Source: Takakia lepidozioides (lineage: Eukaryota; Streptophyta; Takakiopsida; Takakiales; Takakiaceae). Taken from it: 64,000 bases of DNA. Positions within the stretch are counted from its first letter, which is position 1, and every line of letters starts with the position of its first letter. The stretch lies in NCBI GenBank assembly GCA_030704615.1, contig CM060733.1, positions 63,612,001 through 63,676,000 of the forward strand. Reading direction: 5' to 3'. The notes below the pieces were generated by a model, which did not search any database, had not been told where the DNA came from, and saw only the letters and a list, made by a program, of their open reading frames with translations. The position numbers and the translations under genes are program-made. This document shows, one piece after another, positions 53,669-64,000 of this stretch.

Positions 53669-55125
53669 AATGGGTGTGGTTGTGAGTTTTCATCACGAAG
53701 GTATCACCAGTTGCTGAGGGGAGTGCCGGTACGAGCACCAGTGATACTAGTGGGTACGGTTTAGGCCACCTTCACTTTCAGTGTCTCCTGAGGGAGGTTC
53801 AAACTCGGAATCAGAAGGATTCTCGCCGAGGGTGCAAGCCATTTCCGTGCCATTGTTGTGGGACACGATGGAGGAGATGTATAGAGCTAGCAAGGGGCCA
53901 CGTAGGTACTCTGGAGCTGTGGGCACCACCAAGCTTGATGACAGTTGGTGTGAGTTGGTGTGATTTGCAGCAGATGCACAATCCACAACTATTTACGCCC
54001 TTTATGGCGTGGAAGGGGCTATTCCAGCACCTTGAGAGGCCGCCTATGGATTATTACCATGAGTTTAGGCGGGGACATGTGATGGAGATTGAGGAGTGAC
54101 GACATTATTGGTCACCTAATTACATCTCCATCACTAGAGGCACAAGGGCAGCGGCGACACCAACAATGACACCGGCAGCTTCTGCAAGTAGCAGTGGGAC
54201 AAATGGTATAGAAGCTGGGACGTCCACCCAAGTCCTTGCCGGAACACTGACACTCGTGCCTGCCTTTAACCCAGTTGTGGAGTTCTTCGAGGAATTGAGG
54301 AGGAACTACTAGGTGACGAGCCCTGAGCGCGCGCGGTCAGGGTGACGGCATATTAGCTAGGGGGGTCGTGGTAAGTTACGGTGTAGGTTGGGCTCACTGA
54401 ACCGCCTACCCGACTGCGGTTAGTGCAGGGGGGTCCGTGGTCGTACATGATGGCTATGATAACTATCTAAGTCCTACCGGCAAAGAGAAGTTACGTACTC
54501 CTCTTCACAGGGCGAGTTTGTGTTTTTAAGTTCTACGGTATTCTACAATCTACTCAGTAACTGCCTTCCAAGTCTTTTGTTTTATTGTCTAATTCCTACC
54601 ACATAGGCCCCTGAGCCGCCTATAGCCGGGATATGTTTTAATCCCTTCACAAGGCACCTGCCGAGCCTAGGAAGAAGAGGAAAAATCTTCCTCTTCCAAT
54701 GCCCCTCCTTCACCGAGTGCCTGAGTTCAAGTCACCTCTGATGGAAGGGCCAATGCTCCCTAACCCAGTGCCTAAATACTTTGTTTTAGCAAGGGAGGGG
54801 CCAAAATACCTATCATAATCCAATAGGTTCACGCGGCAATTCCCCGTGGTAGGGAATGGTTCCCAGGCATTCCTCGGTTCTTACTGGGTTCCCAAGGGAT
54901 TCCCGAGGGCATTTCTAGGCGCCAAAGGCATCTTTGGATTCCCCACATGATTTCCCATAGGGGAGGTATTTTTCTGGTTTTTCATAATTTATTTTATTTT
55001 CCAGCATTTCTGATGTGCGAAATTGTTTAAATTGGATAGATGCACGTGGTGCAATTTATAGCCTGAGGGACGTTTATTAAACTGATTGAACTTATTGATT
55101 TAAGGGGCTTAGAGTCACCTTATTG
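53669..55125. other. Unidentified repeat-like sequence
   Basis: A frame of about 60 residues (SPEGGSNSESEGF, PLLWDTMEEMYRASKGPRRY) and further scattered frames to FFEELRRNY near 54310 suggest a decayed coding region of unknown family. It is followed by a GC-rich stretch and then AT-rich sequence with repeated TTCCC/GGGAAT. Could be an LTR-retrotransposon relic; no diagnostic motif. Confidence 0.35.
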
Positions 55126-55129
55126 AACT

Positions 55130-55949
55130 TGTTTTCCCCTCTTATCAGAATCGCCCTAAATTTTCATGTTTTAAGAATTCTGCAAGTTAGCTGGTTGAGT
55201 GAACCTGTGATAGTTTGGAGTGACTTTGACATGATACTGCCAAAGTGACAATAGGAAAGTATCCAGAAATAGGTAACAGAGAGGAGAAGCTGTGGATTGA
55301 ATACTTTTCTGACCCTAGTCAATGGTGGGACAACCGTCTTGGAAGGTAAATGCCTTTGCATTACAGAGTGGTAGATGCAATTGAGAATAGGAACTGGTGT
55401 GATAAGTTGAGTTGGGTGTTTGCTGGAACAAATCTAGGCTGCCATTGTCAGCTGCTAACAGCAATGCGAGGATGTATGCACGATCTGTGCAGAGGCATGG
55501 ATAGCTGAAGGAGCAGGGATAAAGTGTCATCCAAGAGGGCCAGATTTCAAGCTCCAGATTACTTATGATTCCTTATGGAAGGATAGCTACAAGAAACCTG
55601 CATGGGTGGATGGTACATAGTTTGGAGTGATTTAGACATGATACTGCCAAAGTGACAATAGGAAAGTATCCAGAAACATGTAACAGAGATGAGGAGAAGC
55701 TGTGGAATGAATGCTTTTCTGACCCCAGTCAAGGGTGGGACAACCAAGGGAAAAAGGTGAATGTCTATTAGATTACAGAGAGTAGGAGACGCAACTCAGC
55801 ATAGACACTAAGGCAAACTCTCCTTCCCTGCAAAAGGTGTGTTTTGGTATCTGAGCGAATAAATATAATTTCTAAAAACATAATTTCAATATTTTGTTAT
55901 TTAATAATGTTCTCATCAAGGCCACTGTCCATTTTTCCTATAATAATAA
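55130..55949. repeat. Dispersed repeat related to the CACTA interior
   Basis: Reverse complement of about 29.50-30.2 kb; its last part (55800-55949) matches 29490-29640 closely, including GGTATCTGAGCGAATAAATA. Runs into the second gap. Confidence 0.75.
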
Positions 55950-56449
55950 NNNNNNNNNNNNNNNNNNNNNNNNNNNNNNNNNNNNNNNNNNNNNNNNNNN
56001 NNNNNNNNNNNNNNNNNNNNNNNNNNNNNNNNNNNNNNNNNNNNNNNNNNNNNNNNNNNNNNNNNNNNNNNNNNNNNNNNNNNNNNNNNNNNNNNNNNNN
56101 NNNNNNNNNNNNNNNNNNNNNNNNNNNNNNNNNNNNNNNNNNNNNNNNNNNNNNNNNNNNNNNNNNNNNNNNNNNNNNNNNNNNNNNNNNNNNNNNNNNN
56201 NNNNNNNNNNNNNNNNNNNNNNNNNNNNNNNNNNNNNNNNNNNNNNNNNNNNNNNNNNNNNNNNNNNNNNNNNNNNNNNNNNNNNNNNNNNNNNNNNNNN
56301 NNNNNNNNNNNNNNNNNNNNNNNNNNNNNNNNNNNNNNNNNNNNNNNNNNNNNNNNNNNNNNNNNNNNNNNNNNNNNNNNNNNNNNNNNNNNNNNNNNNN
56401 NNNNNNNNNNNNNNNNNNNNNNNNNNNNNNNNNNNNNNNNNNNNNNNNN
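55950..56449. other. Assembly gap of 500 N
   Basis: Exactly 500 undetermined bases. The base to its right is equivalent to the base left of the first gap (17449), on the opposite strand of the same repeat. Confidence 0.99.
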
Positions 56450-56837
56450 GCGTTTGAATAAGGCCGTGGAACGAAAGTGCTCTCCTCGAGGAGTTGCGAC
56501 ATACGGAAAATTCGAATACGTCTATGAGGGTCTACTGCCTGTACCCGCCTCCGAAAAATAAACAAACATCTATTCATCCAACGGTCAGGCCGCGCCGCCT
56601 CATGCCCCTTCAGTCAGATAGGTCTTTGGGTGCCGGACATGTGCAGCAATTCGCTTGCACTCACTGTGTTCACATTACAAGGCCCATTTCCGCTCCCAGC
56701 AGTCTGATAGTTGAGAGTGAAATGCGAATTGCTGCCGCCGCATTTCGTTAAGTACCTCACGAAGTACAATCCGTACTGTTACGCGAAGAAAATGACGCAC
56801 AGCATCCGTTCCACTTCACATACCTAGTTGTTGATGA

Positions 56838-58345
56838 AATACGCGTTACCGCATTTCCGTCCCACAGCTCCCATGTATCATGATACAATACGCCGGAAAT
56901 GCCGGCATCGCCGCATTCCGATTTCTAGCGAATGTCGAAGGGTTGAGATCCGGAACGGAAAAATGCGCCGCACACATTCAGTTGGGGGGTCCGTGGTCTA
57001 TGATTTTTCAATGCTGAACGGAAATGCCGCGAGCTTACCACATTCCGTCCCCCTTCACATACGTTTTCGTGGATGAACGGAAATGCAGTATCAGTGCCAC
57101 ATTTCCGTTGCCTTTCGGGAAAGTATAGCAGTCTCAACCTGGAACGGAAATGCGGTGCGCATTTTCCGGTCTGGCCAAGTTGTGAAGGTCTCACATGATG
57201 GAAATGCGGCTCCGCATTTCCGTTAGCACAGCTCCAGGACCATATACAAAACGGAAATGCGGCGCCGCATTTCCGTTCTAGAATGTCGGAAGTGCGACTC
57301 GAACGGAAATGCGGTGCCGCATTTCTGTTCCGTTGCGCACGATTTTCAGTCAGAACGGAATGCGGTACCGCATTTCCGTTCTGTAGAGTATTAACGTTCT
57401 GACGCTCGGCGGAATGATGGGCCGCATTTCGTTCCACAGCTCCATGCCTCACATACAAAACGGAAATGCGGCACCGCATTTCGTTTTGGAATGTCGGAAG
57501 GTGCGACTCCGACGAAAATGCGGTACCGCATTTCAGTTCCGAGTTTCAGGATATTTCATGAGAACGGAAATGCGGTTGCCGCATTTCCGTTCTGGAATGT
57601 TGGGAGGTGCGACTCGGATGGAAATGCGTTGCCGCATTTCAGTTCCGATGGTTCACGATTCTCAGTCAGAACGGAAATGCGGTACCGCATTTCCGTTGGG
57701 AATAGTTTGAATGTCTCAAGCGGTCGGAATGCGCTGTCTCAAGCAGCGGAATCGCACTCGGCTCCAGCATCAGATACAAAATGGAAATGCGGCGCCGCAT
57801 TTCCGTTCGGAATGTCGGAAAGTGCGACTCCGACGGAAATGCGGTGCCGCATTCTGTTCCCGTTGTTCATAATTCTCAATCAGAACGGAAATGCGGTACC
57901 GCATTTCCGTTCCACCTTCACATACCGTGCTTGCTGGATGGAAAATGCGGGTACCGCATTTCCGTTATGGAGAGTATGAATGTCTTTTAAGGACGGAAAT
58001 GTGGTGCAGCATTTCTATCCCTCAGCTCCATGCATCAGATACAAAATGGAAATGCGGCGCCGCATTTCCGTTCTGGAATGTCGGAAAAGTGCGACTCGGA
58101 CGGAAATGCGGTGCCGCATTTCTGTTCCGTTGTTCAAAATTCTCAATCAGAACGGAAATGCGGTACCGCATTTCCGTTCCACTTCACATACCGTGCTTGC
58201 TGGATGGAAATGCGTTACCGCATTTCCGTTCTGGAGAGTATAAAGGTTTCCCCCGGACGGAAACTCGGTGCCGCATTTCCGTCGTTCTGGTGCATGACCA
58301 AGAAGCAATACGGAAATGCGGCGCCGTATTCCGTCCACCAGCAAT
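56838..58345. repeat. Phased palindrome array, element A2
   Basis: Nearly 30 units of the type-A palindrome. Centres 57156.5, 57210.5, 57263.5, 57315.5 and 57366.5, and again 57472.5, 57524.5, about 57576.5, 57630.5 and 57683.5, give steps of 51-54 bases. Spacer types are those of A1 in reverse order and orientation. The array ends about 400 bases before the transposase start codon. Confidence 0.9.
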
Positions 58346-58747
58346 CGAAAGAATCACTCGGGACGGGAAATTGGAACCTCAATGGGTTGCATTGTTCCGA
58401 AACAACACAATTGCGGCCAGTCTTGATGAGCACAACTTGGTTGTCTGACCGTTTAACTAACAGTCCTGGCACTTGTCAGTGCGAACGTTCCTGTCTGCAC
58501 CGAGAATACTGCTGGATCCACCCTCAGGAGAAACTGTCAGGAGATGTTATTTCGTCGCCGAATCGGCCATCATTGTCATACTTACTGGCTATGGAATCAA
58601 ACCTCCCACCTTCATGCATGTAGCTTGAAACAATACTTTCCACTTCAATGTGCGACTTCCAATCGTCGATGGACTCCGCATGGTGCCTGTGAGCCTTGGT
58701 CTGTCGCTATACTGAACCTCGCACTTGCCAACTCCGTGCGGTGTTCG

Positions 58748-61700
58748 ATGGCTCCGAATTCCTACGCTATAGTTTGCTGTCCTCCGCAACTTGGGAGAGC
58801 CTGGATCCCAAACGAGGGAGGACTTTGCAGAGTGACTGAAACTTACCTTTGTTCCAAATTCAAGCTCAAACCGGGCACAGTTTATTTGGAAGAAGAAAGG
58901 AAGGATGTTCCTGGACAGGTTGACGAGACCATTGTCGTGCTAGGTAACGACGGAGGTTGCGGAATCGAATGGCACGTATCCCCATCAGACACCATCCTGT
59001 ACCGAGCTGTGGGAATGCCCATTCCCTTTCCGAATCAGTCGCTGCCCACACCATCCACAAAGGAGTCCGGAAACCGACAGGCGGCCACTGCCAACAGAGA
59101 GGTATGCAACGATAATCATTCCCGACCTGGACCGTCAAGACCCTCCATAGCTTCTCGTGTGGACGTATTCGACATTTCCGACGAGGAAGATGATTGCATT
59201 GAGGTACCCATGTCCTCCACACGGTCGTTCAAATCCGGCATGGACGTCTCTGTAGGTGCTACGCATGTGCCCTCGAGCATAACTCCAACCCGGTCCATTG
59301 TGCAGCTCCTACGACAACATCACCTCGATGGTTCTCGCTCCGAGCTGGCTGCTCTCGACTATGCCAAATTCCCAGTCAGAAAGGTAACGTTCTGCCTCCC
59401 GAAGTCGATGGCAATGTCATCTTCGAGTTTCCACCTGTTTCTTCGTCAAACAAAGCCTCCGGGATGTTAACAGACATGGATCGAAAGCATGACGGACACC
59501 CCTGGTGTGTGACGAAGACCAGTAGCACGAAAATTGCTGATGGTGTTCGTGTACGATATGTCCTCTGTGCGGGGAAGCTGAGGTGCCTCAATCCCACCTG
59601 CTTCCACTTTCTCTCCAAAGGAGGGCGGAGAAACGAGACGGATTGGACTGGCACAACGCATCATCCATTCATTGTCTCCAGCCAAGCTCCTGCGGGTTCT
59701 TTCAAGTGTGCACATTGCAAAGAACCACCGACGTGCATGTCCATGTGCAGAGCCAAGCAATATTACGTAATCCATTTGCTCCCGGACTTGACTAGAGCTT
59801 GCATACACGTTGGGGTCCACTGCCACCCCTTGGCGAGAGGCAACATGCGTGAGGCTGTGCAGGAAGCACACGACATCATAAAAGAGGAGGTGAAATTGAG
59901 CCCCGGAGCCAGACCAAAGCAGATTCAGCTGAAGGCAGCCCACAAGATTGCTCTTGGCAAAATCATGTCTGAAGATGGTTCCGACCGAGAGCCCTTGACG
60001 AAGACGAGATGCGTGACCTCTTGGAGTCCGTCTCGCACGTTTGTAGTCCGAATGTGCGGAATCACATCGTATCTTGCAAGCAGGAGTTCGGCAGGGGTCG
60101 GACATGTACTCAATCCTGGAGGTGAAACGAATGACTGGATATGACTACATCCAAGGTAGCAGGTTTCCAGGGCAAGGCAGCGAATCCGATCGTTGTTACA
60201 TTTTCAAAATGTCGACGTGTGGGCCTGGGAGTGGAGTCGACTTGGTCACTCGCATGACAACTGGAAACTTGTCGAATGCTTGGGTGATGTTTGATCACAT
60301 CAAGCGAATTACAAACCATCAGTGGGTGACTATGGGTGCGCATGTTTATGACTATCACTCCAAGAGGCTCATGACGATTGCAATCTGCGAGATGAAAGGG
60401 GAGGACACACAGTCCGAGATGCATCTGTGGGAGGGCATAAACGAGCAGATGGCAAGGGCGGGATTGCCAGAGCCCAATTTCAGGGGATTCATGGCAGACA
60501 ACGCTCAGGCCAACTGGGCAGCGGTGCGGCGTGTGTACGGTGAGGACCCCAATGTTCCAATGGAGGGGAAAGAGAGATCCTGTGGATTCCATTGGATGCA
60601 GAGTCTATCCCACTACACTACCAAATTTGTTGCTAGCTCATTCCAGGCTGAACACCGTGTCCTTTGTACGGCGTGGAAGGATGCACCCACATTTGATGAC
60701 GCGGAGGTTAAGTTTGCTATCATCGAGGCTTGGTGGAACACGTCAGGTGCAGTGGAGACAACCAATCTGGGAGCATTGCACAGCTGGTTGGGGTGGTGGC
60801 ATTTTCGGTATCGACAGTTCGGACAGTACATGCGGGAGGTAGGCTGCTGTCATTTTCGTTCATTTGTCTTTCTGTTACGGACATTTCGATTGGTCCCTCA
60901 CCATTGTTTGTGTCCTTCTAGGAGCGGTGCTTGGATTCCGACACGGACATGCCGAACACGAATATGGCAGAATCGGTCCACTCCTCCTGGCGAGCGTCTT
61001 CTGCCGCACATCTGGTGGACGTAGTGACGGCCACAACGGAGGACATCGACAGAGCAATCATGCAGCAAGCCACGTACTACAAGTTCCTGAGCGGCAAACA
61101 ATGGGGCTTTGGGCCGGACAGGGAGGAATTGTTGGTACGAACAGCTTCGAGGTCCAAGAATCCACTGAAATGGGCGACAGCATTGCGAGAGAAGATCAAA
61201 GGGACGCCTCTGCACCGCAGAGGTGAACACCTAGAGGGGGACGTCCGGACTCGCCCTGTGAGGCGGAGGATTGAAGAGGAACCCGGGTGCGAAGAGGATT
61301 CCTGGAGATCCGACAGGAACATTCGGACAGCACCTCGAGGTCCCGTCATGTTGCCGCACAATGTGTCTTCCAGCAGTGGAAGCCCAAGAAATTCCAGATC
61401 GCCGTCGCCTTCAACCGGGGATTTCGTGCAAAAAATTCCCACCGCTCCCTTGCCCCAGATTCCGCCCGCTGTTATGCAGTATGGCCAAGCCATTGTGGAG
61501 ACGACTGTGTCTGCTCACAGTGGAGAATTGCTCGCACAAAGCCGTCGTTTCGAGGAAGGTGTTCCGCAATTCGTGTGGATACACGGCAACGTTGTTTAGA
61601 GATGATAAGGAGGAATCCAGATGGGGCTGTCCCTGCTCCTACTTTTACAGGAAGATTTGTCCATGCAAAGTTTGCGGAGGCGACAACCACCCAGTTCTGG

Positions 61701-62350
61701 TTCTGCAGGCACGACATTATGACTTGCGTGTATGGAAAGCCCAAGTACGGCATACAAACAATGCCAGAGGCTCCCCCGGTGTGGCCGGTGGAACCAGGCT
61801 GCGATCTGAGTCAGGTTGAGGCCGACGCCCTTACCGCCGCAGGATTTCGGATGGTGCAGCGCACTGACGTCCCCAGACAACCATTTCCGCTTCCACAGCC
61901 TCCACCACCGACCCCTGTGAGAGCAAGAACAATGGGACACGACAGCTCTAAGCATCCTACACACCGTTGGGGGAAACCGAAGAGGCGGCGACCTCCCTCA
62001 AAAGTGAACGAGACAAGGATGGGGAATGCACTTCGGATGAACTGTACAATCCAGAGCTCGACAGAAGTGCCCCCACCAGGATTCGGGCGTGTGTATCAGA
62101 TGGCCACGGCGGGCTCAGCTGTTCGCAATGAGGTGTACACCATCACCATTTCAGAATTACCCACCTGCAATTGCACCGACTTCCAGATCATGGCGAACAA
62201 GGGGGCATCATACTGCCCTTGCAAGCATTGTACTACGTGTACCTAAAGAGACTCCGTTGTAATTCCACAACTCATCACTTCATACATGCACCAGGGTTGA
62301 GCCCCCAGGAGGTTCACACTCTTCTGAATATGGATCCAGGGGACCAGTGA
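58748..62350 (+). pseudogene. MULE-like SWIM transposase, copy A2 (few single-base gaps)
   Basis: Start Met at 58748 (APNSYAIVCCPPQLGRAWIP); one intron 60839-60921 (GT...AG); stop 62348-62350. Domains as in A1: TETYLCSKFKLKPGTVYLEE; ISDEEDDCIEVP; Cys/His zone YVLCAGKLRCLNPTC, FKCAHCKEPPTCMSMC and HVGVHCHPL; core MGAHVYDYHSKRLMTIAI, FRGFMADNAQANW, TTKFVASSFQAEH, SGAVETTNLGALHSWLGWWH, then TNMAESVHSSWRAS; FWFCRHDIMTCVYGKPKYG; HRWGKPKRRRPPSK basic stretch; SWIM CNCTDF...CPCKH. Single-base losses relative to A1 near 59391 (TTT to TT), 60001 (CC to C), 61515 and 62229 (TTT to TT) break the frame. Three are in homopolymers, so base-calling error is possible and the real gene may be intact. About 1,170 residues if so. 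Confidence 0.75.
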
Positions 62351-62939
62351 GCTTGGCTTGCGGTCCCAATACAATGGTACGCCCATCCTTTTCGGATAGT
62401 AGAACTGTACTGCTGCCAGTACCTCAGACTCTGGCCACAGAAAGGTCCGACATATGTCTTGCCTACCAGTAACCTGTTTTGCTCGAACTAAGATATTACT
62501 ATATCGTTCACTTGTTTCCACGTGCATGTATTTTGTATGTTGGAGGGTTCATGTTTTTCTGCTTTCCGAAAACTTGCTTTCCTCATTCGACCTCCGACAA
62601 GAAAATGCGGCGCCGCATTTCCAAGTATCGTCGTAGGTACTGGTAGAGGCGGCCTTCGCCAACACCAAACCGCTCCGAAATTTCGCACGTGCGAACCCTA
62701 ATGCGGCACCTTATTTCCCAGTTCAGTTGCAAACCTTTCCCGCCGAATACCCGAAGAAGACATAATTGTGAAGTACTGCAGACTCTATTGGTGCAGACTC
62801 CATTGGTTCAATCGCGGCAAAAGGGTCAGCTTCATTCCAATGTTAAGGCATGTAAAACCGCGGAATACTCTATACAGGCCAGTATGCGACATCCTTTTGC
62901 AGTGGTATACTGGATTTCCCGTTGCACGGTCACTTATTT

Positions 62940-63200
62940 CCATGAGCGGATCTAAAAAACCATGAGCGGACTTGTTACTGACGACATATCTTCGCCGCAT
63001 TACATGATCTGGAACGTCCAAAAACGGCAAGGTCAAATAAAAAACTATTATTTTAATACTTGTTTAATCTGCCGCATTTCCAAATTTGGAGGAGTCCGCT
63101 CATGAAATCCGCGTATCTTAGACTTCGGCTCACCGCTCATGCGGCTCATGCGGCTCATGGCTCATGGCTCATGGTTTCTGCTCATGAAATAGTAAACCTC
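62940..63200 (-). repeat. A2 terminal inverted repeat zone
   Basis: Mirror of 10590-10850: CATGAGCGGA, AT-rich tract, GGCTCATGCGGCTCATG repeats, terminus GAAATAGTAAACCTC. Flanking sequence after 63200 (CCCACTCACAATC) shares no duplication with the A1 flank, so A1 and A2 are not two ends of one insertion at this point. Confidence 0.75.
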
Positions 63201-63630
63201 CCCACTCACAATCTGAAATCTAAAATAATCAATCAAAGAAGTCCAAAGATGGCCAGCAAAAACCATAGCCTCAATTTCAAATAGCAAGGGTCCAGGTCGT
63301 GCTCCATGGCGCGCTCTCCACCGTTGATTGCGCAATGGGGCGATAGCCGCTAGATGTAGGGCTGTGGGGAGCGTGTATATCTGGCGCAACATGCATGTTC
63401 CCCTAGAGCTTTTCTGGCACCAGCCCGGGGTTGCGCGCGCCCTATTTTCTGGCGAATTTTTTGTTTTTTTTCCCAAGATTTTACATAGGGTTGTCGTAGC
63501 CCTTTGTTTTTTGTCGCTTTTAGGCTCCATTTCGCCTAAAAAAGAAGCGCTGATCCACACCGCATTTTGCACGAAATGTTCCATCCTAGAGTTGCGAATG
63601 AACCCTTCAGCTTTCAAGGTCGAAATGTAC
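63201..63630. other. No recognisable gene
   Basis: Flank of A2. Contains a poly-T tract and short frames only. A minus-strand open frame here has no recognisable motif. Confidence 0.4.
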
Positions 63631-63639
63631 CAGTAATGT

Positions 63640-64000
63640 GTGAGAGGAGGCTACCTGTTAGGATGTAGACCAACCAATCCAGTCGAACGCCCGTCCATTT
63701 TCTGTCTTGTTTGGGACAAGAGCCTCTTCAGGTTTGCATGGTACGCTTCAATTCCAGCATTCGTATCTTGTCCGACATGTGGGATATTTCAAGCTCCAAC
63801 AACCAACATGTCCACTTTCGGGATCCACCATTTGTGGATATACAAGAAGAATAGTTTAGCTGGGGGATAATTTGTTTGTAACTCATACAATCTAAACACA
63901 GTCCAGGCCTGCGTAGGGTCACCAATGGGACCACCTTTATTGTACATGATGTCACCCATACCTTGCAAGACATCGGTCCTTAACTGGGCATCCTTGATCT
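63640..64000 (-). pseudogene. Second MULE/SWIM-type transposase, partial
   Basis: Reading leftwards from the window edge: QAWTVFRLYELQTNYPPAKL, FFLYIHKWWIPKVDMLVVGA, TGA (near 63790), then VGQDTNAGIEAYHANLKRLL, SQTRQKMDGRS, and after a TAG or frame change PPLTHYWYIST. The block TNAGIEAYHANLK is the final-acidic-residue region of SWIM/MULE-type plant transposases (usually TNNA.ES.H..LK), followed by the usual LTHYWY. It differs from the CATGAGC transposases. Continues beyond the window; one internal stop, so probably dead. Confidence 0.6.

Larger units (their letters stand above)
56450..63200 (+). mobile_element. CATGAGC element A2 (gap to right terminus)
   Basis: Inverted copy of A1: palindrome array (56.84-58.34 kb), transposase gene on plus (58748-62350), single palindrome near 62601-62622, and terminal zone ending GAAATAGTAAACCTC at 63200. 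Sequence agreement with A1 is very high in the gene and lower in the array, where unit number and small indels differ. The part beyond the gap is unknown. Confidence 0.8.

Noticed and set aside
1-64000. tRNA, rRNA or other structured RNA genes
   Set aside because: No cloverleaf-type A/B box arrangement or rRNA-like stretch was recognised by eye; a covariance-model search would be needed to exclude degenerate ones.

Overview
The window looks like repeat-dense nuclear DNA of a seed-free vascular plant, most likely a fern. The reasons are many broken PLS/DYW-type pentatricopeptide (PPR) fragments with the MYAKCG / RDVVSWNAMI style, spliced genes with GT-AG introns, CACTA transposons, a chromodomain Ty3/gypsy element and a receptor-kinase fragment. 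There is no ordinary intact host gene. Two runs of exactly 500 N (17450-17949 and 55950-56449) are scaffold joins, so order across them is not certain.

The main content is a family of large terminal-inverted-repeat (TIR) DNA transposons, called here CATGAGC elements after the heptamer repeated in their ends (terminus GAGGTTTACTATTTC followed by several CATGAGC). Copies: A1 (10590 into the gap at 17450), B (about 20.1-36.44 kb), C (39049-46134), A2 (56450-63200, inverted relative to A1), a solo terminus at 6076-6261, and a gene fragment at 9.1-10.1 kb. Between them they carry four gene types. (1) A MULE-like transposase of about 1,150-1,200 residues with a Cys-rich N-terminal half and a C-terminal SWIM zinc finger (A1, A2, B). 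(2) A spliced protein with a beta-class N4/N6 DNA methyltransferase layout but a changed catalytic motif (B, C, fragment at 9.1 kb). (3) A ParB-like protein with the DGNHRLLAW motif (17.95-19.71 kb). (4) An unrecognised family X of about 200-255 residues (34.9, 39.5 and 40.5 kb). Noncoding parts hold arrays of 18-22 bp palindromes around a GGYRCC core, spaced about 32, 53 or 64 bp (near 3, 5 or 6 helical turns).

Layout: 0-5.3 kb holds an inverted pair of a decayed coiled-coil gene around a LINE RT scrap. 5.3-9.1 kb is a mosaic of a solo CATGAGC end, a GC-rich hairpin, and kinase, gypsy and PPR scraps with a CACTA end. 9.1-20.1 kb is the methylase-like fragment, A1 and the ParB-like gene. 20.1-36.4 kb is element B, split by a 4.9-kb CACTA element (29053-33964, TSD ATA). 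36.4-39.0 kb is dispersed repeat, PPR scrap and a CACTA-like MITE. 39.0-46.1 kb is element C. 46.1-49.7 kb is repeat plus a 3' gypsy LTR and integrase/chromodomain. 49.8-55.9 kb is a PPR pseudogene, dispersed repeats, another CACTA end and unidentified repeat. 56.45-63.2 kb is A2. 63.64-64.0 kb is part of another MULE/SWIM transposase.

Inferred working model: the transposase mobilises the elements through the CATGAGC termini and 9-10 bp target duplications; the methylase-like and ParB-like proteins recognise or mark the phased palindromes. The gene structures, motifs and spacings are visible in the sequence; the functional link is a hypothesis.
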